The notes under the pieces were generated by a model. That model was not told the DNA's origin. It was given only the letters and a program-made list of their open reading frames with translations, and ran no database searches. The position numbers and the translations under genes were made by a program. Shown here piece by piece: positions 34,426 to 43,400 of a DNA stretch of 64,000 bases (position 1 is its first letter; every line of letters begins with the position of its first letter). The stretch is from MGBC163016 sp964518575 (GTDB lineage: Bacteria > Actinomycetota > Coriobacteriia > Coriobacteriales > Eggerthellaceae): contig CAZFGW010000001.1 of NCBI GenBank assembly GCA_964518575.1, positions 1 through 64,000 on the forward strand, written 5' to 3'.

Positions 34426-35478
34426 CTATCCGATCGATCCCATGATTCCAATGAGCGGAAGCATGACCGAAATCAACGTGAGCCCGACCGCCAGCGTGAC
34501 GAACGCGGCAAGTGTCGGCTCGATGCGGTTGATGAGGGCATCGAAGCCGTCAATGGCGGAGTCGAACAGGTCATCGGAGAGATCTGCGAGCACCTCATCG
34601 AGTCTGCCCGAGCGGATGCCGAAGGTCAGCATGCGCACATGCAGCGGGTCGTACACTTCGAAGTCCCCGACCGCTTGCACGAGACTGCGTGCGCGGACGG
34701 GATCGATCATGGACTCGTACGCTAGGCGCACACGCTCCCGCAGCTTGTCGTGCTCGACCGACTGCAAAGCGAGCTGCATCGCGGCGTCGGAGTTCGCACC
34801 GGATGCCGTATAGACCGCAAGGGTTGAGGTGAACCGCGCAAGAGCGAGCTCGTAGAATGGCGCTTTCGCGCCGGGGAGTTTCGCGAAGATATTCATAAGC
34901 CTTTGACGCCCCGCAGATGAGCGTGCCTGCAGGGACGCAAACAGGGCGATCAGCGTGAAGACGAGCGTGATAATGAGCGCCACCCAGCCGATCACGATGC
35001 CCACATTCACCATGGAGAACGACGAGGCTGCAAGACCGCCAGCGAGACCCATGTACACGTCCAAGAATACCGGCAGAATGGCTCCCACCGTGAATGCGAG
35101 GACGACCGACATCACGCACAGGATGATGGCGGGATAGGCGACCGACGACCTGATCTTCTTGAAGAGCCGGTCCTCTTCGTCATAATAGGCGGCAAGCGAC
35201 GTGAGCGTCTCTTCAATGCGACCGGTTGCTTCGCCCGCGGAAACCATATCGATGGAATACTGCGGAAAGCATCCTGTCCGACGCATAGCATCGGACAGAT
35301 GGGTACCCTGGATGATAGTCACATAGATCTCGCGACACACCGCCTCAAGCTTCTTCTCTTCGCTGTTATCGGCGAGCATATGGACCGCTTCATCGGTCTG
35401 CACACCGACCGACAGCATCAATGCGATGTTCTCGAAGAACACCTTCAGCTCGGCGCTTTTCAACATAGTCTCAGCCAC
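34426..35478 (-). CDS. Type II secretion F / PilC-type inner-membrane platform protein
   Basis: 350 residues with two T2SF domains, each a four-helix cytoplasmic bundle followed by membrane helices (AYPAIILCVMSVVLAFTVGAILPVF and the C-terminal AAFVTLAVGLTLISVMLPLIG). The domain signature GEATGRIEETL and its second-half equivalent GIRSGRLDEVL are both present. It forms the platform on which a pilus ATPase works. GTG start after GGAGAGAGG. It lies 18 bp downstream of the transglutaminase-like lipoprotein gene. Confidence 0.88.
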   Translation of the reverse strand: MAETMLKSAELKVFFENIALMLSVGVQTDEAVHMLADNSEEKKLEAVCREIYVTIIQGTHLSDAMRRTGCFPQYSIDMVSAGEATGRIEETLTSLAAYYDEEDRLFKKIRSSVAYPAIILCVMSVVLAFTVGAILPVFLDVYMGLAGGLAASSFSMVNVGIVIGWVALIITLVFTLIALFASLQARSSAGRQRLMNIFAKLPGAKAPFYELALARFTSTLAVYTASGANSDAAMQLALQSVEHDKLRERVRLAYESMIDPVRARSLVQAVGDFEVYDPLHVRMLTFGIRSGRLDEVLADLSDDLFDSAIDGFDALINRIEPTLAAFVTLAVGLTLISVMLPLIGIMGSIG

Positions 35479-35496
35479 AAGCGCGCGTCCTCTCTC

Positions 35497-36474
35497 CTAG
35501 TACACATACCTATCAGTATACGATGTTCCATCACCTATATTAGTAGCATTGCCGCCATTCGATGCGGCGAATGTCATATCCACACGGCACCATTTATCAG
35601 CATCGATAGTGATCTTCGCACTGACCCATTGCCCGTCGATGTAGATCATGTTCCACGCGTGATAGATGTCATTGGGCGAGACGTATCCCGTTACCACCTG
35701 ACAGGGAATCCCGAGGCTTCTGAACATCGCACCCGCAAGCGAGGCGTAGTCGAAACAGATTCCCGTTTGCGCCGTGAGCGTGGCATCCGGATCAGGGATG
35801 TAGCCCGTGGTATTCGCAAGCTGGGAGGCTTTAGCGTTGTCATAGGTGATGGTGGTGGTCATCCAGTCGTAGATGGCGCGGACCACATCTCCCTCGTTTT
35901 TGGCATCGGCAGCAAGCTCGAACGCCTTTTTCACGCACGCGCTCTCAGCGGTGAAATTGCAGAAGATGTTCGGGTGCAGGAAGGGAACGAACTCGTTTTC
36001 CAGCACCACATCCTCGCTCACGCTGGCGACCTCGACATAGTTCGAGCCCGAGGTGTTCTGCATGATCTTGAAGGTATACAAGCCGTTGCCCATATTGATG
36101 GGCGCGATGATGTGCGAACCATCTGTGGGCATATCGTAGTTGTAGCGCACGTCGTCTTTGATGACCAGCAGCTTGAGCCGGCTTTGCGCGCTGGCGCTTG
36201 CGCCGACATATCCCTGGCTCGTCGTTGACGTATCGATAGCGGCATTTGCCGTCAGCTTTGAAGATGCCCCGTCGAATACGGAAGTAACCACGGTGGCAGG
36301 CTCGGTGTATTCGGGTCCGGACGTCGAACCCTCGACACTGGCGCTCGCACCGCCGCTTGCTGATGCCGACCCTTCCCCGCATGCGGCAAGAAGGCAGAGC
36401 GAGCACGCGATGAGTACGCAGAAAAGCGCTTGCAGCAATCGCGTTATCCGATCCCGTGCGGTCGAGAAGCCCAT
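35497..36474 (-). CDS. Transglutaminase-like lipoprotein
   Basis: 325 residues. The signal LQALFCVLIACSLCLLAAC ends in a lipobox, so the mature protein is lipid-anchored at Cys. A low-complexity Ser/Ala/Gly linker follows. The C-terminal domain (about 190-310) is transglutaminase-like with the catalytic triad region GICFDYASLAGAMFRSLGIP (Cys), DIYHAWNMIYID (His) and the following Asp. Bacterial members are often proteases or cross-link peptides on the cell surface. It sits between the hybrid kinase and the PilC-like gene (gaps of 24 and 18 bp), so it belongs to the pilus-like cluster. Confidence 0.85.
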   Translation of the reverse strand: MGFSTARDRITRLLQALFCVLIACSLCLLAACGEGSASASGGASASVEGSTSGPEYTEPATVVTSVFDGASSKLTANAAIDTSTTSQGYVGASASAQSRLKLLVIKDDVRYNYDMPTDGSHIIAPINMGNGLYTFKIMQNTSGSNYVEVASVSEDVVLENEFVPFLHPNIFCNFTAESACVKKAFELAADAKNEGDVVRAIYDWMTTTITYDNAKASQLANTTGYIPDPDATLTAQTGICFDYASLAGAMFRSLGIPCQVVTGYVSPNDIYHAWNMIYIDGQWVSAKITIDADKWCRVDMTFAASNGGNATNIGDGTSYTDRYVY

Positions 36475-36498
36475 GTCGCTTAACCTACCCCGTCTTTC

Positions 36499-39462
36499 TT
36501 ACTTGCTGTTCTTCGGTATCCACTGTCCGAAGATCTTGACGAGCCGGTCGATCTCGAGCGGCTTGGACATATGGTCGTTCATCCCCACCGCTTTCGCGTG
36601 CTTCACGTCTTCGGTGAACGCATCGGCGGACAGCGCGATGATGGGAATCTCGGCGAGGTCGGGGCGCGTGGTTTTGCCGAGCGCGCGGATAGCCTCCGTT
36701 GCCTGATAGCCGTTCATTTCAGGCATCTGGATGTCCATGAGGATGAGGTCGTAGGTAGAGGCGGGATGCTCCTGCACCATTTCGACCGCAATCACACCGT
36801 TTTCAGCATGATCGACGGTCGCGCCGGTCAGCTCGATCAGCTCCTGCGCAAGCGTTGCCGCCATGACGTTGTCCTCAACAAGGAGCACGCGGCTGCCCTC
36901 AAGCTGGCAGCTCTTGAGCGCTTCCATCGGGTCAGCGAGCTCTTCCCGCTTCCCCACAATCAGCTCTTTCATGACCTGGATGAGGCGCGAACGGAAGAGC
37001 GGCTTCGAGATGAAGGCGTCAACACCTACCGCGCGCGCTTCCTGCTCGACCATGGACCAGTCATAGCCGGAGAAGATGATGATGGGAACGTTGTTGCCCG
37101 TGACCTCGCGGATCTTCTTGGCGGCTTCGATGCCGCTCATGCCGGGCATCTGCCAATCGAGGATAACAGCGCGATAGGGGTCGTCCTCTTCGGTTGCGGT
37201 CTCTACCGCATCGATACCCTCAGCGCCTGAGAGGCGATAGTCGGGACGCATGCCGATGTCGTCAAGCATGATGGTCGCGCCTTCGCAGGCGACGAGGTCG
37301 TCATCGACGACGAGCACCCTGATGCCCGCAAGCGCTTCGAGATCCTCCTTGCCCGGATCGCGTAGCTTCAAGTGCACGGTCACCACGAAAGTGGTTCCCT
37401 CGCCCAGCTTCGACTGCACATCGATCGTGCCGTTCATGAGACTCACGACGCTCTTCACGATGGACATGCCAAGCCCCGTGCCCTCGATCTTGGTGACGCG
37501 GGAGTCGTTCTCGCGGGTGAAGGGGTCGAAGACTTTCTCGATGAACTCCTCGCTCATGCCGCAGCCGGTGTCAGTGAAGGTGAACTCGTAGCAGCCGCAA
37601 TCGGCGATGCGGCTGGGAAGCTCGCGGATGTGGAGCGAAATGGAGCCGCCTGCTGGCGTGAACTTGATGGAGTTGCCCATGATGTTCACGAACACCTGCT
37701 GCAAGCGCGTCGAGTCACCGATGACATTTTCGTGCTTGATATCGGACTGATCGACTTTAAGCTCGAGGTTCTTGGCGTTGACCTGCGGGTTGATGATGGA
37801 AAGGAGGCTGTCGATGACCTGAGGAAGGTCGAATTCCTCCTCGGCAAGACCGATCGTGCCCGACTCGATCTTCGCCATGTCGAGCACCTCGTTGATGAGC
37901 CCTAAGAGGTGCTTGCTTGCCGAAGAGATATTCGCCAGGCTTTCCTTGACGCGCTCTTTGTCGTCGATATACATGCTGGCGATAGCTGTAAATCCCATGA
38001 TAGAGTTCATCGGCGTGCGGATGTCGTGGCTCATGGAGTTCAAGAAGTCGCTCTTCGCCTTCGATGCATTCTCCGCCGCCCGATAGGCGTCCTCGAGCGC
38101 CTGGTGGGACTTCATCTCCTCCTCTTTCGCCTGCGTGACGTCTTGGATGGCGATGAGCAGCGCGTCGGGATGCCCCGCGTCGTTGCGGTGAACACAGAGA
38201 ATGGATACCTGGAACCAGCTCTCTTTGCCCTGAGAGAGTGCCTTGTACTCGAACTGCAAGAAGGGAACGTCGGGCAAGAAGTTCTTGTTGAGATATGACC
38301 GCTCCGTGGCTTCCTTGATGAGCGATCTGCCCTGACTTGCGGACGTGCTTTCCCAATAGGTGCGCAAGTTGTCGAAGTTTCCCGCGGGTTCGATGCCCGC
38401 AAGCGAGCTGCCCGCTTTGAGGAACTGGTAGGTGTTCTCGTTCAGGTTCACCGACACGAGCCCCGCGAACAAGTTGGTTGATGCGTCGATGATGCGCGTT
38501 GCCTGCTGGCGCTCAAGCAAGAGCTGGTCTTTCTGGCGCCGCGCTTGGATGATAAGCACGACTACAAAGAGCGCCGCAGCGACCACCATACCCATGACAA
38601 GGATGAGACCCGCCTGCGTTGCGCGCTCGATCATGGAGCTTGTGATGGATGAAGGGAACGTACGCAGGATGAGCCAGTCGTAGGAGGTGAGTTTCATGAG
38701 ATAGGCGGTGCCGATTCCTGATGCACCCTCGTAGGTAAAGCCTACCGATTCCTCGCTGGCAAATTTCTGCTCAAGCTCATCGAAGGTGATGTCTTTGAGC
38801 GAGCCGGGCGCATAAAGGTTGAGCGCGTTGCTTTCGGTGGCACTCATGGGACTCGACGAGCCAATGATGGTGCCGTCGGGACGACAGAGGTAGGTTGAGG
38901 TGCTCACCTTGAACATGTAGGTCTCAAGAAAACCAGAGAGCTGCTCTTCCGAATACGAACCCGAAATCACGCCGATCACTTCGTCGTCGTAGAAGATAGG
39001 CGCATAGAAAACCATGGTGTTCTGCTCGCCGAACAAAGACTCAGACACAGCGCATACCCCATAGTTGCCCGCCATGCCATTGACGTAGAACTCTTGGCTA
39101 TTGCACTGGACGGACTGTCCCTGATTGTCGTAGGTCATGCCGTCTGGCAGCGTGAAAAAAACCGCGTCGAAATTACCGATATCCACGAGCGTACTTGCAT
39201 CCGCAGTGTTGATATTCGGGGAAATAAGCGCGTCTTGATACACCTGTGCCATCACGCGCACGGAGCTCAAGGCATTGTTCAGGACATCGTCTAAGCGGCG
39301 TGCGGTTTGCCGGGTGATATCCTCAAGATAGGAGGTATTTTGCTCAACGATCCTGTTCTGGTTTGCTTGCATGAATGCAAGCAAGGCGAAGATCAGGATG
39401 ACAATAGCGCCCAGAGCCGCAAGAATACGGTTTCGCAACGTCTTGAATGATTGCTGGTTCAT
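36499..39462 (-). CDS. Hybrid sensor histidine kinase with two receiver domains
   Basis: 987 residues. Helix 1 is at about 11-32, an extracellular Cache-like sensor at about 40-280, and helix 2 at about 284-306. A PAS-like domain lies at about 330-450, HisKA with the phospho-acceptor in SMSHDIRTPMN (His about 479), and HATPase at about 590-710. Receivers are at about 725-845 (VDDD; LDWQMPGMSG) and about 855-980 (VEDN; MDIQMPEMNG). The missing Hpt domain is supplied by the neighbouring gene. It probably senses a small extracellular ligand. The ATG at 39462 follows AGAAGG. Confidence 0.92.
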   Translation of the reverse strand: MNQQSFKTLRNRILAALGAIVILIFALLAFMQANQNRIVEQNTSYLEDITRQTARRLDDVLNNALSSVRVMAQVYQDALISPNINTADASTLVDIGNFDAVFFTLPDGMTYDNQGQSVQCNSQEFYVNGMAGNYGVCAVSESLFGEQNTMVFYAPIFYDDEVIGVISGSYSEEQLSGFLETYMFKVSTSTYLCRPDGTIIGSSSPMSATESNALNLYAPGSLKDITFDELEQKFASEESVGFTYEGASGIGTAYLMKLTSYDWLILRTFPSSITSSMIERATQAGLILVMGMVVAAALFVVVLIIQARRQKDQLLLERQQATRIIDASTNLFAGLVSVNLNENTYQFLKAGSSLAGIEPAGNFDNLRTYWESTSASQGRSLIKEATERSYLNKNFLPDVPFLQFEYKALSQGKESWFQVSILCVHRNDAGHPDALLIAIQDVTQAKEEEMKSHQALEDAYRAAENASKAKSDFLNSMSHDIRTPMNSIMGFTAIASMYIDDKERVKESLANISSASKHLLGLINEVLDMAKIESGTIGLAEEEFDLPQVIDSLLSIINPQVNAKNLELKVDQSDIKHENVIGDSTRLQQVFVNIMGNSIKFTPAGGSISLHIRELPSRIADCGCYEFTFTDTGCGMSEEFIEKVFDPFTRENDSRVTKIEGTGLGMSIVKSVVSLMNGTIDVQSKLGEGTTFVVTVHLKLRDPGKEDLEALAGIRVLVVDDDLVACEGATIMLDDIGMRPDYRLSGAEGIDAVETATEEDDPYRAVILDWQMPGMSGIEAAKKIREVTGNNVPIIIFSGYDWSMVEQEARAVGVDAFISKPLFRSRLIQVMKELIVGKREELADPMEALKSCQLEGSRVLLVEDNVMAATLAQELIELTGATVDHAENGVIAVEMVQEHPASTYDLILMDIQMPEMNGYQATEAIRALGKTTRPDLAEIPIIALSADAFTEDVKHAKAVGMNDHMSKPLEIDRLVKIFGQWIPKNSK

Positions 39463-39546
39463 GTTATTCGTACGCCTTCTTTGGTGAGATTCTTGACTCT
39501 TGTCACACATGTCTGCACCTGTGGTGGGTGCCGGCAAGTGCGCTTG

Positions 39547-39912
39547 CTACGAGAGCAGCGGCTTTGCCTCTTCCAATTTTGCGAACGCATCGTTTACCCG
39601 CTCCACGAGCGACGACACGCTTCCCAAGTCGTGGGGATTGCCTTCGTCGTCGGGACGCAGCGCATCCGCCAATTCTGTTGCGGCATCGGCGATCTGGGTG
39701 AGACCGAGGTCACGACTCGTTCCCTTCATCGTATGCGCCGCACGAAACGCCGTCTGCAGATCTTTCTCGGCAAGCGAGGTGATGAGCGACTCATAGGTCG
39801 GATCAGCAAAATAAATGCCGAGAAACTTCGTAATGCGCTCGTCGGTCAGCAGTCTTCCTTTGACCCCTGCGTAATCCCCACCACATGCAGCATAAAACTC
39901 TTCTAATGCCAT
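39547..39912 (-). CDS. Stand-alone Hpt phosphotransfer protein
   Basis: 121 residues, all-helical, with the phospho-acceptor histidine in AAHTMKGTSRDLGL (about 60), the standard Hpt motif. It should carry phosphate between the two receivers of the adjacent hybrid kinase, or to the REC domain of the upstream HD-GYP-GGDEF protein. It lies 15 bp after that gene and 84 bp before the kinase gene. Confidence 0.88.
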   Translation of the reverse strand: MALEEFYAACGGDYAGVKGRLLTDERITKFLGIYFADPTYESLITSLAEKDLQTAFRAAHTMKGTSRDLGLTQIADAATELADALRPDDEGNPHDLGSVSSLVERVNDAFAKLEEAKPLLS

Positions 39913-39927
39913 ACGATCCTCCTTGCC

Positions 39928-42012
39928 CTACCGCTCTTCCCCAACGTCGATCTGCGAGATTGTCGTCGGATAATCTGCATCGTTTTCCTCTTCGTTCTTT
40001 GCATAAACATAGCCACCCCGACCTGCACGTTTCATATCATAAAGTGCATGATCGGCGCAGCGGAACAATGTTTCATAATCAGCGTCGCGACCACGAGCGC
40101 ATACCACACCCATACTCACTGAGATGTCGCATCCTTCATACACCCCGAGCAACGCATTATAGATACGTCCAATCAACGGCTGTGGGTCAACATCAAGATG
40201 CATACATATCATGAATTCGTCTCCGCCGAGACGAGATACGACATCGTTGTCACGCACGCTTGCCCGCAGTCGGCGTGCGAGCTCCTTGAGTACTTCGTCA
40301 CCGAACAGATGACCGTAGGTATCGTTGACATTCTTGAAATTGTCCATGTCAATGATCATGATCACGAATGTGTCATCAGGATATTCGCGAATAGCCTCAT
40401 TGATGACCTTGCGCGCATAGGCATGGTTCATGAGACCCGTCATCGAGTCCTGTGTAGCCTTGCGCTCAAGGTCGGTCATACGCTCGCGGTTCTCTTGGAT
40501 GTCCACCATTTTGCCGATGAAACCGCGGTACTCCATCCCCTTGTCGGTCTCATTCCAAAGCGCGCGGCACGCCAAGTGGTACCAGTGGGGATCCCCCTGA
40601 ATGTTCGCCTGAAAATCGCACTGGAAGATGGGATCATCAACGGTGGTGGAGAGGAGTTTTTGCTCGAGTTTGTCGAGGTTCTCTTTGCCGAACATGTCGA
40701 TAAGCACCTCGTCGTTGAAGGGGTCTTGGATGACCTCGTCAAGACCGAGCTTGGAGTTTCCCCAGTCCGAAATCACGATCAGAGGCGGATCGGCGGTGAA
40801 CTCGAACTGCACTTCGTTTGACATCATGGCAAAGAACTGGTGCTTGACGCGCTCGTAATCGATGAGATCGAGCGTGCGCGAAGACGGCGCAAGCTCTTTT
40901 GAGCCAAACGCGGTGTCAACGATCTTCTTAGCTTGACCGGAAGCGGACCCTGAAAGCGAGGTCTTGGTAAGAGTTTCGCGAATCTCGTCCGCTGCCTCAT
41001 TCAGGCATTTAAGCAAGAAGGGATTGAACGCACCGCATTCGCCATTCATGATCATGTCGAGCGCTTTCTCATGGGAAAACGCCGGCTTGTAGACGCGTTC
41101 AGACGTGAGCGCATCGTAGACGTCCGCCACCGAAACGACCTGCGCACTGATGGGAATCTCGTCCCCCTTGAGGCCGTCCGGATACCCACGTCCGTCGTAG
41201 CGCTCATGGTGCCAACGGCAAATTTCGTAGGCAGAGCGCACGAGCGGCTCATCAGGAGAACCCGGCAAATCGTTCAGCATTTGCGCACCGATCAGCGAGT
41301 GCGTCTTCATGAGCTCGAACTCTTCATCGGTGAGCTTGCCAGGCTTGTTCAGCACCTCCTCGGGGATACTGATCTTACCGATATCGTGCAGGCTGGATGC
41401 CATTGTGATCAGTGTGATGTCGGATTGCGAGATGTTGTATGCGTCTGATTTCTCAGCGATGTGGCGCAGCAGGCATTCGGTGATGGCGTTCACGTGTTGT
41501 ACGTGCAGCCCGCTTTCGCCATTACGAAACTCAACGATGTGACTCAGGATGGAGATCATCAAGTTCACAGCGTCTTCGCGCTCGTGGATCTGATCCTCGA
41601 TCATGCCCGCAAGCTCCTGCTCACGCGCATAAAGCATAAGCGTGTTGTTCACACGCCTACGAATGATAGGCACGTTGAACGGGCGCCCGATATAGTCGGC
41701 AACGCCGTAGGCAAGCGTGCGCGGCACCGCGTCAGCTTCGTTGGTGGAGGAAACCATGATGACGGGGATGTTGTCAATCCATCCCTGCTTCTTCATGATG
41801 TCCAAAACCTCATACCCATCCATCTCGGGCATTTGGATATCCAACAGCACCAGCTGGATGCCGATGCCATACTTCTGGAGAGCACTGATGGCTTCTTTGC
41901 CGTTGACCGCTTCGACGATATCGTAGCTATCATCGAGAATGTCAGACAAGAGCGCGCGGTTGGTGGGGTCATCATCGACGATGAGGATCGTCTTTCGGGC
42001 AGTCAAGTTCAA
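39928..42012 (-). CDS. REC-HD-GYP-PAS-GGDEF c-di-GMP signalling protein
   Basis: 694 residues. The receiver domain is at about 8-125 (VDDD; LDIQMPEMDG). An HD-GYP domain follows at about 155-340 (LHDIGKISIPEEVLNKPG, HHERYDGRGYPDGL). A PAS-like domain is at about 375-495, and a GGDEF domain at about 515-670 with intact RLGGDEF. So one polypeptide may both make and break cyclic di-GMP under phosphorelay control. The TTG at 42012 is preferred (GGAAG upstream, start just before the receiver strand); the open frame goes on to 42084. It is the first gene of the leftward signalling-pilus cluster. Confidence 0.9.
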   Translation of the reverse strand: MNLTARKTILIVDDDPTNRALLSDILDDSYDIVEAVNGKEAISALQKYGIGIQLVLLDIQMPEMDGYEVLDIMKKQGWIDNIPVIMVSSTNEADAVPRTLAYGVADYIGRPFNVPIIRRRVNNTLMLYAREQELAGMIEDQIHEREDAVNLMISILSHIVEFRNGESGLHVQHVNAITECLLRHIAEKSDAYNISQSDITLITMASSLHDIGKISIPEEVLNKPGKLTDEEFELMKTHSLIGAQMLNDLPGSPDEPLVRSAYEICRWHHERYDGRGYPDGLKGDEIPISAQVVSVADVYDALTSERVYKPAFSHEKALDMIMNGECGAFNPFLLKCLNEAADEIRETLTKTSLSGSASGQAKKIVDTAFGSKELAPSSRTLDLIDYERVKHQFFAMMSNEVQFEFTADPPLIVISDWGNSKLGLDEVIQDPFNDEVLIDMFGKENLDKLEQKLLSTTVDDPIFQCDFQANIQGDPHWYHLACRALWNETDKGMEYRGFIGKMVDIQENRERMTDLERKATQDSMTGLMNHAYARKVINEAIREYPDDTFVIMIIDMDNFKNVNDTYGHLFGDEVLKELARRLRASVRDNDVVSRLGGDEFMICMHLDVDPQPLIGRIYNALLGVYEGCDISVSMGVVCARGRDADYETLFRCADHALYDMKRAGRGGYVYAKNEEENDADYPTTISQIDVGEER

Positions 42013-42149
42013 GTACCCACACTTCCTAACTCGCGACACATTCGCGTGAATACATGCGTGAATAAATAAATCTCTTTTATGCATTCTATCAGGTATTTGG
42101 CGTATCCTTGATTAGACAATGAGGGTGAAGAGATTGTGAAGGAGACAAC

Positions 42150-43154
42150 GTGTCAGGCAACGGAACAGCGCGGATCTTGCAATTGGCGCGTATTCTGCTC
42201 AAGCACACCGATACCGCCCACGGGTTGACCCTCCCCCAGATACAGCAACTCCTGCAGGATGAGGGTTGTTCGGTGGAACGCAAGGCGCTCTATCGGGACT
42301 TTCGCACCCTTTGCGATGCGGGGCTTCCGATTGAGAAGCTGGCAACGCGTCCCGTCAGTTACTGCATCACGCCGCGACTTTTCTCGAAGGCGGAGCTCTC
42401 GTTTTTGATCGATGCGATCAGGCGCTCGAAGACGCTCGCGAAACGCGACCAGATCGATTTGGCGAAACGCGTCATCTCTTTAGGCTCCGATGCTATGGCT
42501 TTGCAACTGGAAAGACAGTTGCCTCAAAGCGATGAGGACAGCGCTGCCGCGGACTCCATCCAGGTGATCGAGCTTTTACAGCAGGCGATCGAGGGCAGGC
42601 GCGATATCTCGTTCACGTACCGGCGCTATGATGCGAACGGATCCCTTGTCGAAGTTGCCTCGGAGGAAGGCATCCGGCGCACGAAGACGCCGCTTTCGCT
42701 CATCTACGATGAGGATACGTACTACCTGCTCGTCTACGATGAGGTGCTTGAGGATCATTTGCGCTGCTACCGCGTTGATCGTATGGGCAGTGTCATGCTT
42801 TTAGGCGATGCCGCGCCCGACCACCGACTCAGCCCCGATTTCGATCTTGAGACCTATGAGCGGCAGACGCTTGGCATGTACAGCGCCACCCCCGTCGTGA
42901 TCTGGTTGCTCGTATCCGAGCATCTCGTGGGGAATATCATCGACATTTTCGGCGCGGATAACGCCGTGTCGGTCAAGACGGATGAGGTCGAGGGCGAAGC
43001 GTGGGCGAAGATCCGCGTGAAGAGTGCACCGTCGCCCGTTTTGTTCGGAAAGCTCGCCCAGTTCGCGGGGAATGTACGCGTGTTATCGCCCCGCAGCGTC
43101 GCCGATGCGTATGCCGAGCATCTCCGACGGGCATTGCAGTTCCAGACGGCATAG
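42150..43154 (+). CDS. WYL-domain transcriptional regulator
   Basis: 334 residues. An N-terminal winged helix (about 5-70; GLTLPQIQQLLQ, RKALYRDFRTLCDAGLPIE) is followed by a WYL domain (about 140-230; LIYDEDTYYLLVYDEVLEDH, CYRVDRMGSV) and a WCX-like C-terminus. Such proteins bind nucleic acid or a ligand through the WYL domain and regulate nearby or distant operons. GTG start with GAAGGAG upstream. It is divergent from the c-di-GMP protein gene with 137 bp between, so it could regulate the signalling-pilus cluster. Confidence 0.9.
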   Translation: MSGNGTARILQLARILLKHTDTAHGLTLPQIQQLLQDEGCSVERKALYRDFRTLCDAGLPIEKLATRPVSYCITPRLFSKAELSFLIDAIRRSKTLAKRDQIDLAKRVISLGSDAMALQLERQLPQSDEDSAAADSIQVIELLQQAIEGRRDISFTYRRYDANGSLVEVASEEGIRRTKTPLSLIYDEDTYYLLVYDEVLEDHLRCYRVDRMGSVMLLGDAAPDHRLSPDFDLETYERQTLGMYSATPVVIWLLVSEHLVGNIIDIFGADNAVSVKTDEVEGEAWAKIRVKSAPSPVLFGKLAQFAGNVRVLSPRSVADAYAEHLRRALQFQTA

Positions 43155-43230
43155 CGCCCACGGGCGTATGCCCGCCCCGGTATAACGGCGAACCGGGCGT
43201 GACGAATGGCAATTCAATCCTGAATACGAT

Positions 43231-43394
43231 TTGGGAATAGACGTAGGGACGAGATTTATCTCGTCCGCTATCCGTGCGTGATTGGGGTTGTTGCATTTAG
43301 GGATCAACGTTGATGTGACGGGGTTGCCTGATGATGCGTTTTCGGGCTCGTTGCGTTGGCGGGCGAGATGAATCTCGCGCTCGCGTCAATCAGA
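43231..43394. repeat. REPIN-like element G (paired palindromes)
   Basis: The left palindrome is GTAGGGACGAGATTTATCTC (43243-43262, running on into GTCC) and the right palindrome GGCGGGCGAGATGAATCTCG lies near 43358. They are inverted and about 95 bp apart. The spacer has ATTGGGGTTGTTGC and a central ATCAACGTTGAT palindrome. The right flank has diverged to GCGCTCGCGTC. It lies between convergent WYL and acyltransferase genes. Confidence 0.8.
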
Positions 43395-43400
43395 TCCGGG

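Noticed and set aside
31478..35478. Complete type IV pilus or competence (com) locus
   Set aside because: PilB-type ATPase, prepilin peptidase and a clear major pilin are missing from the window; named only pilus-like.
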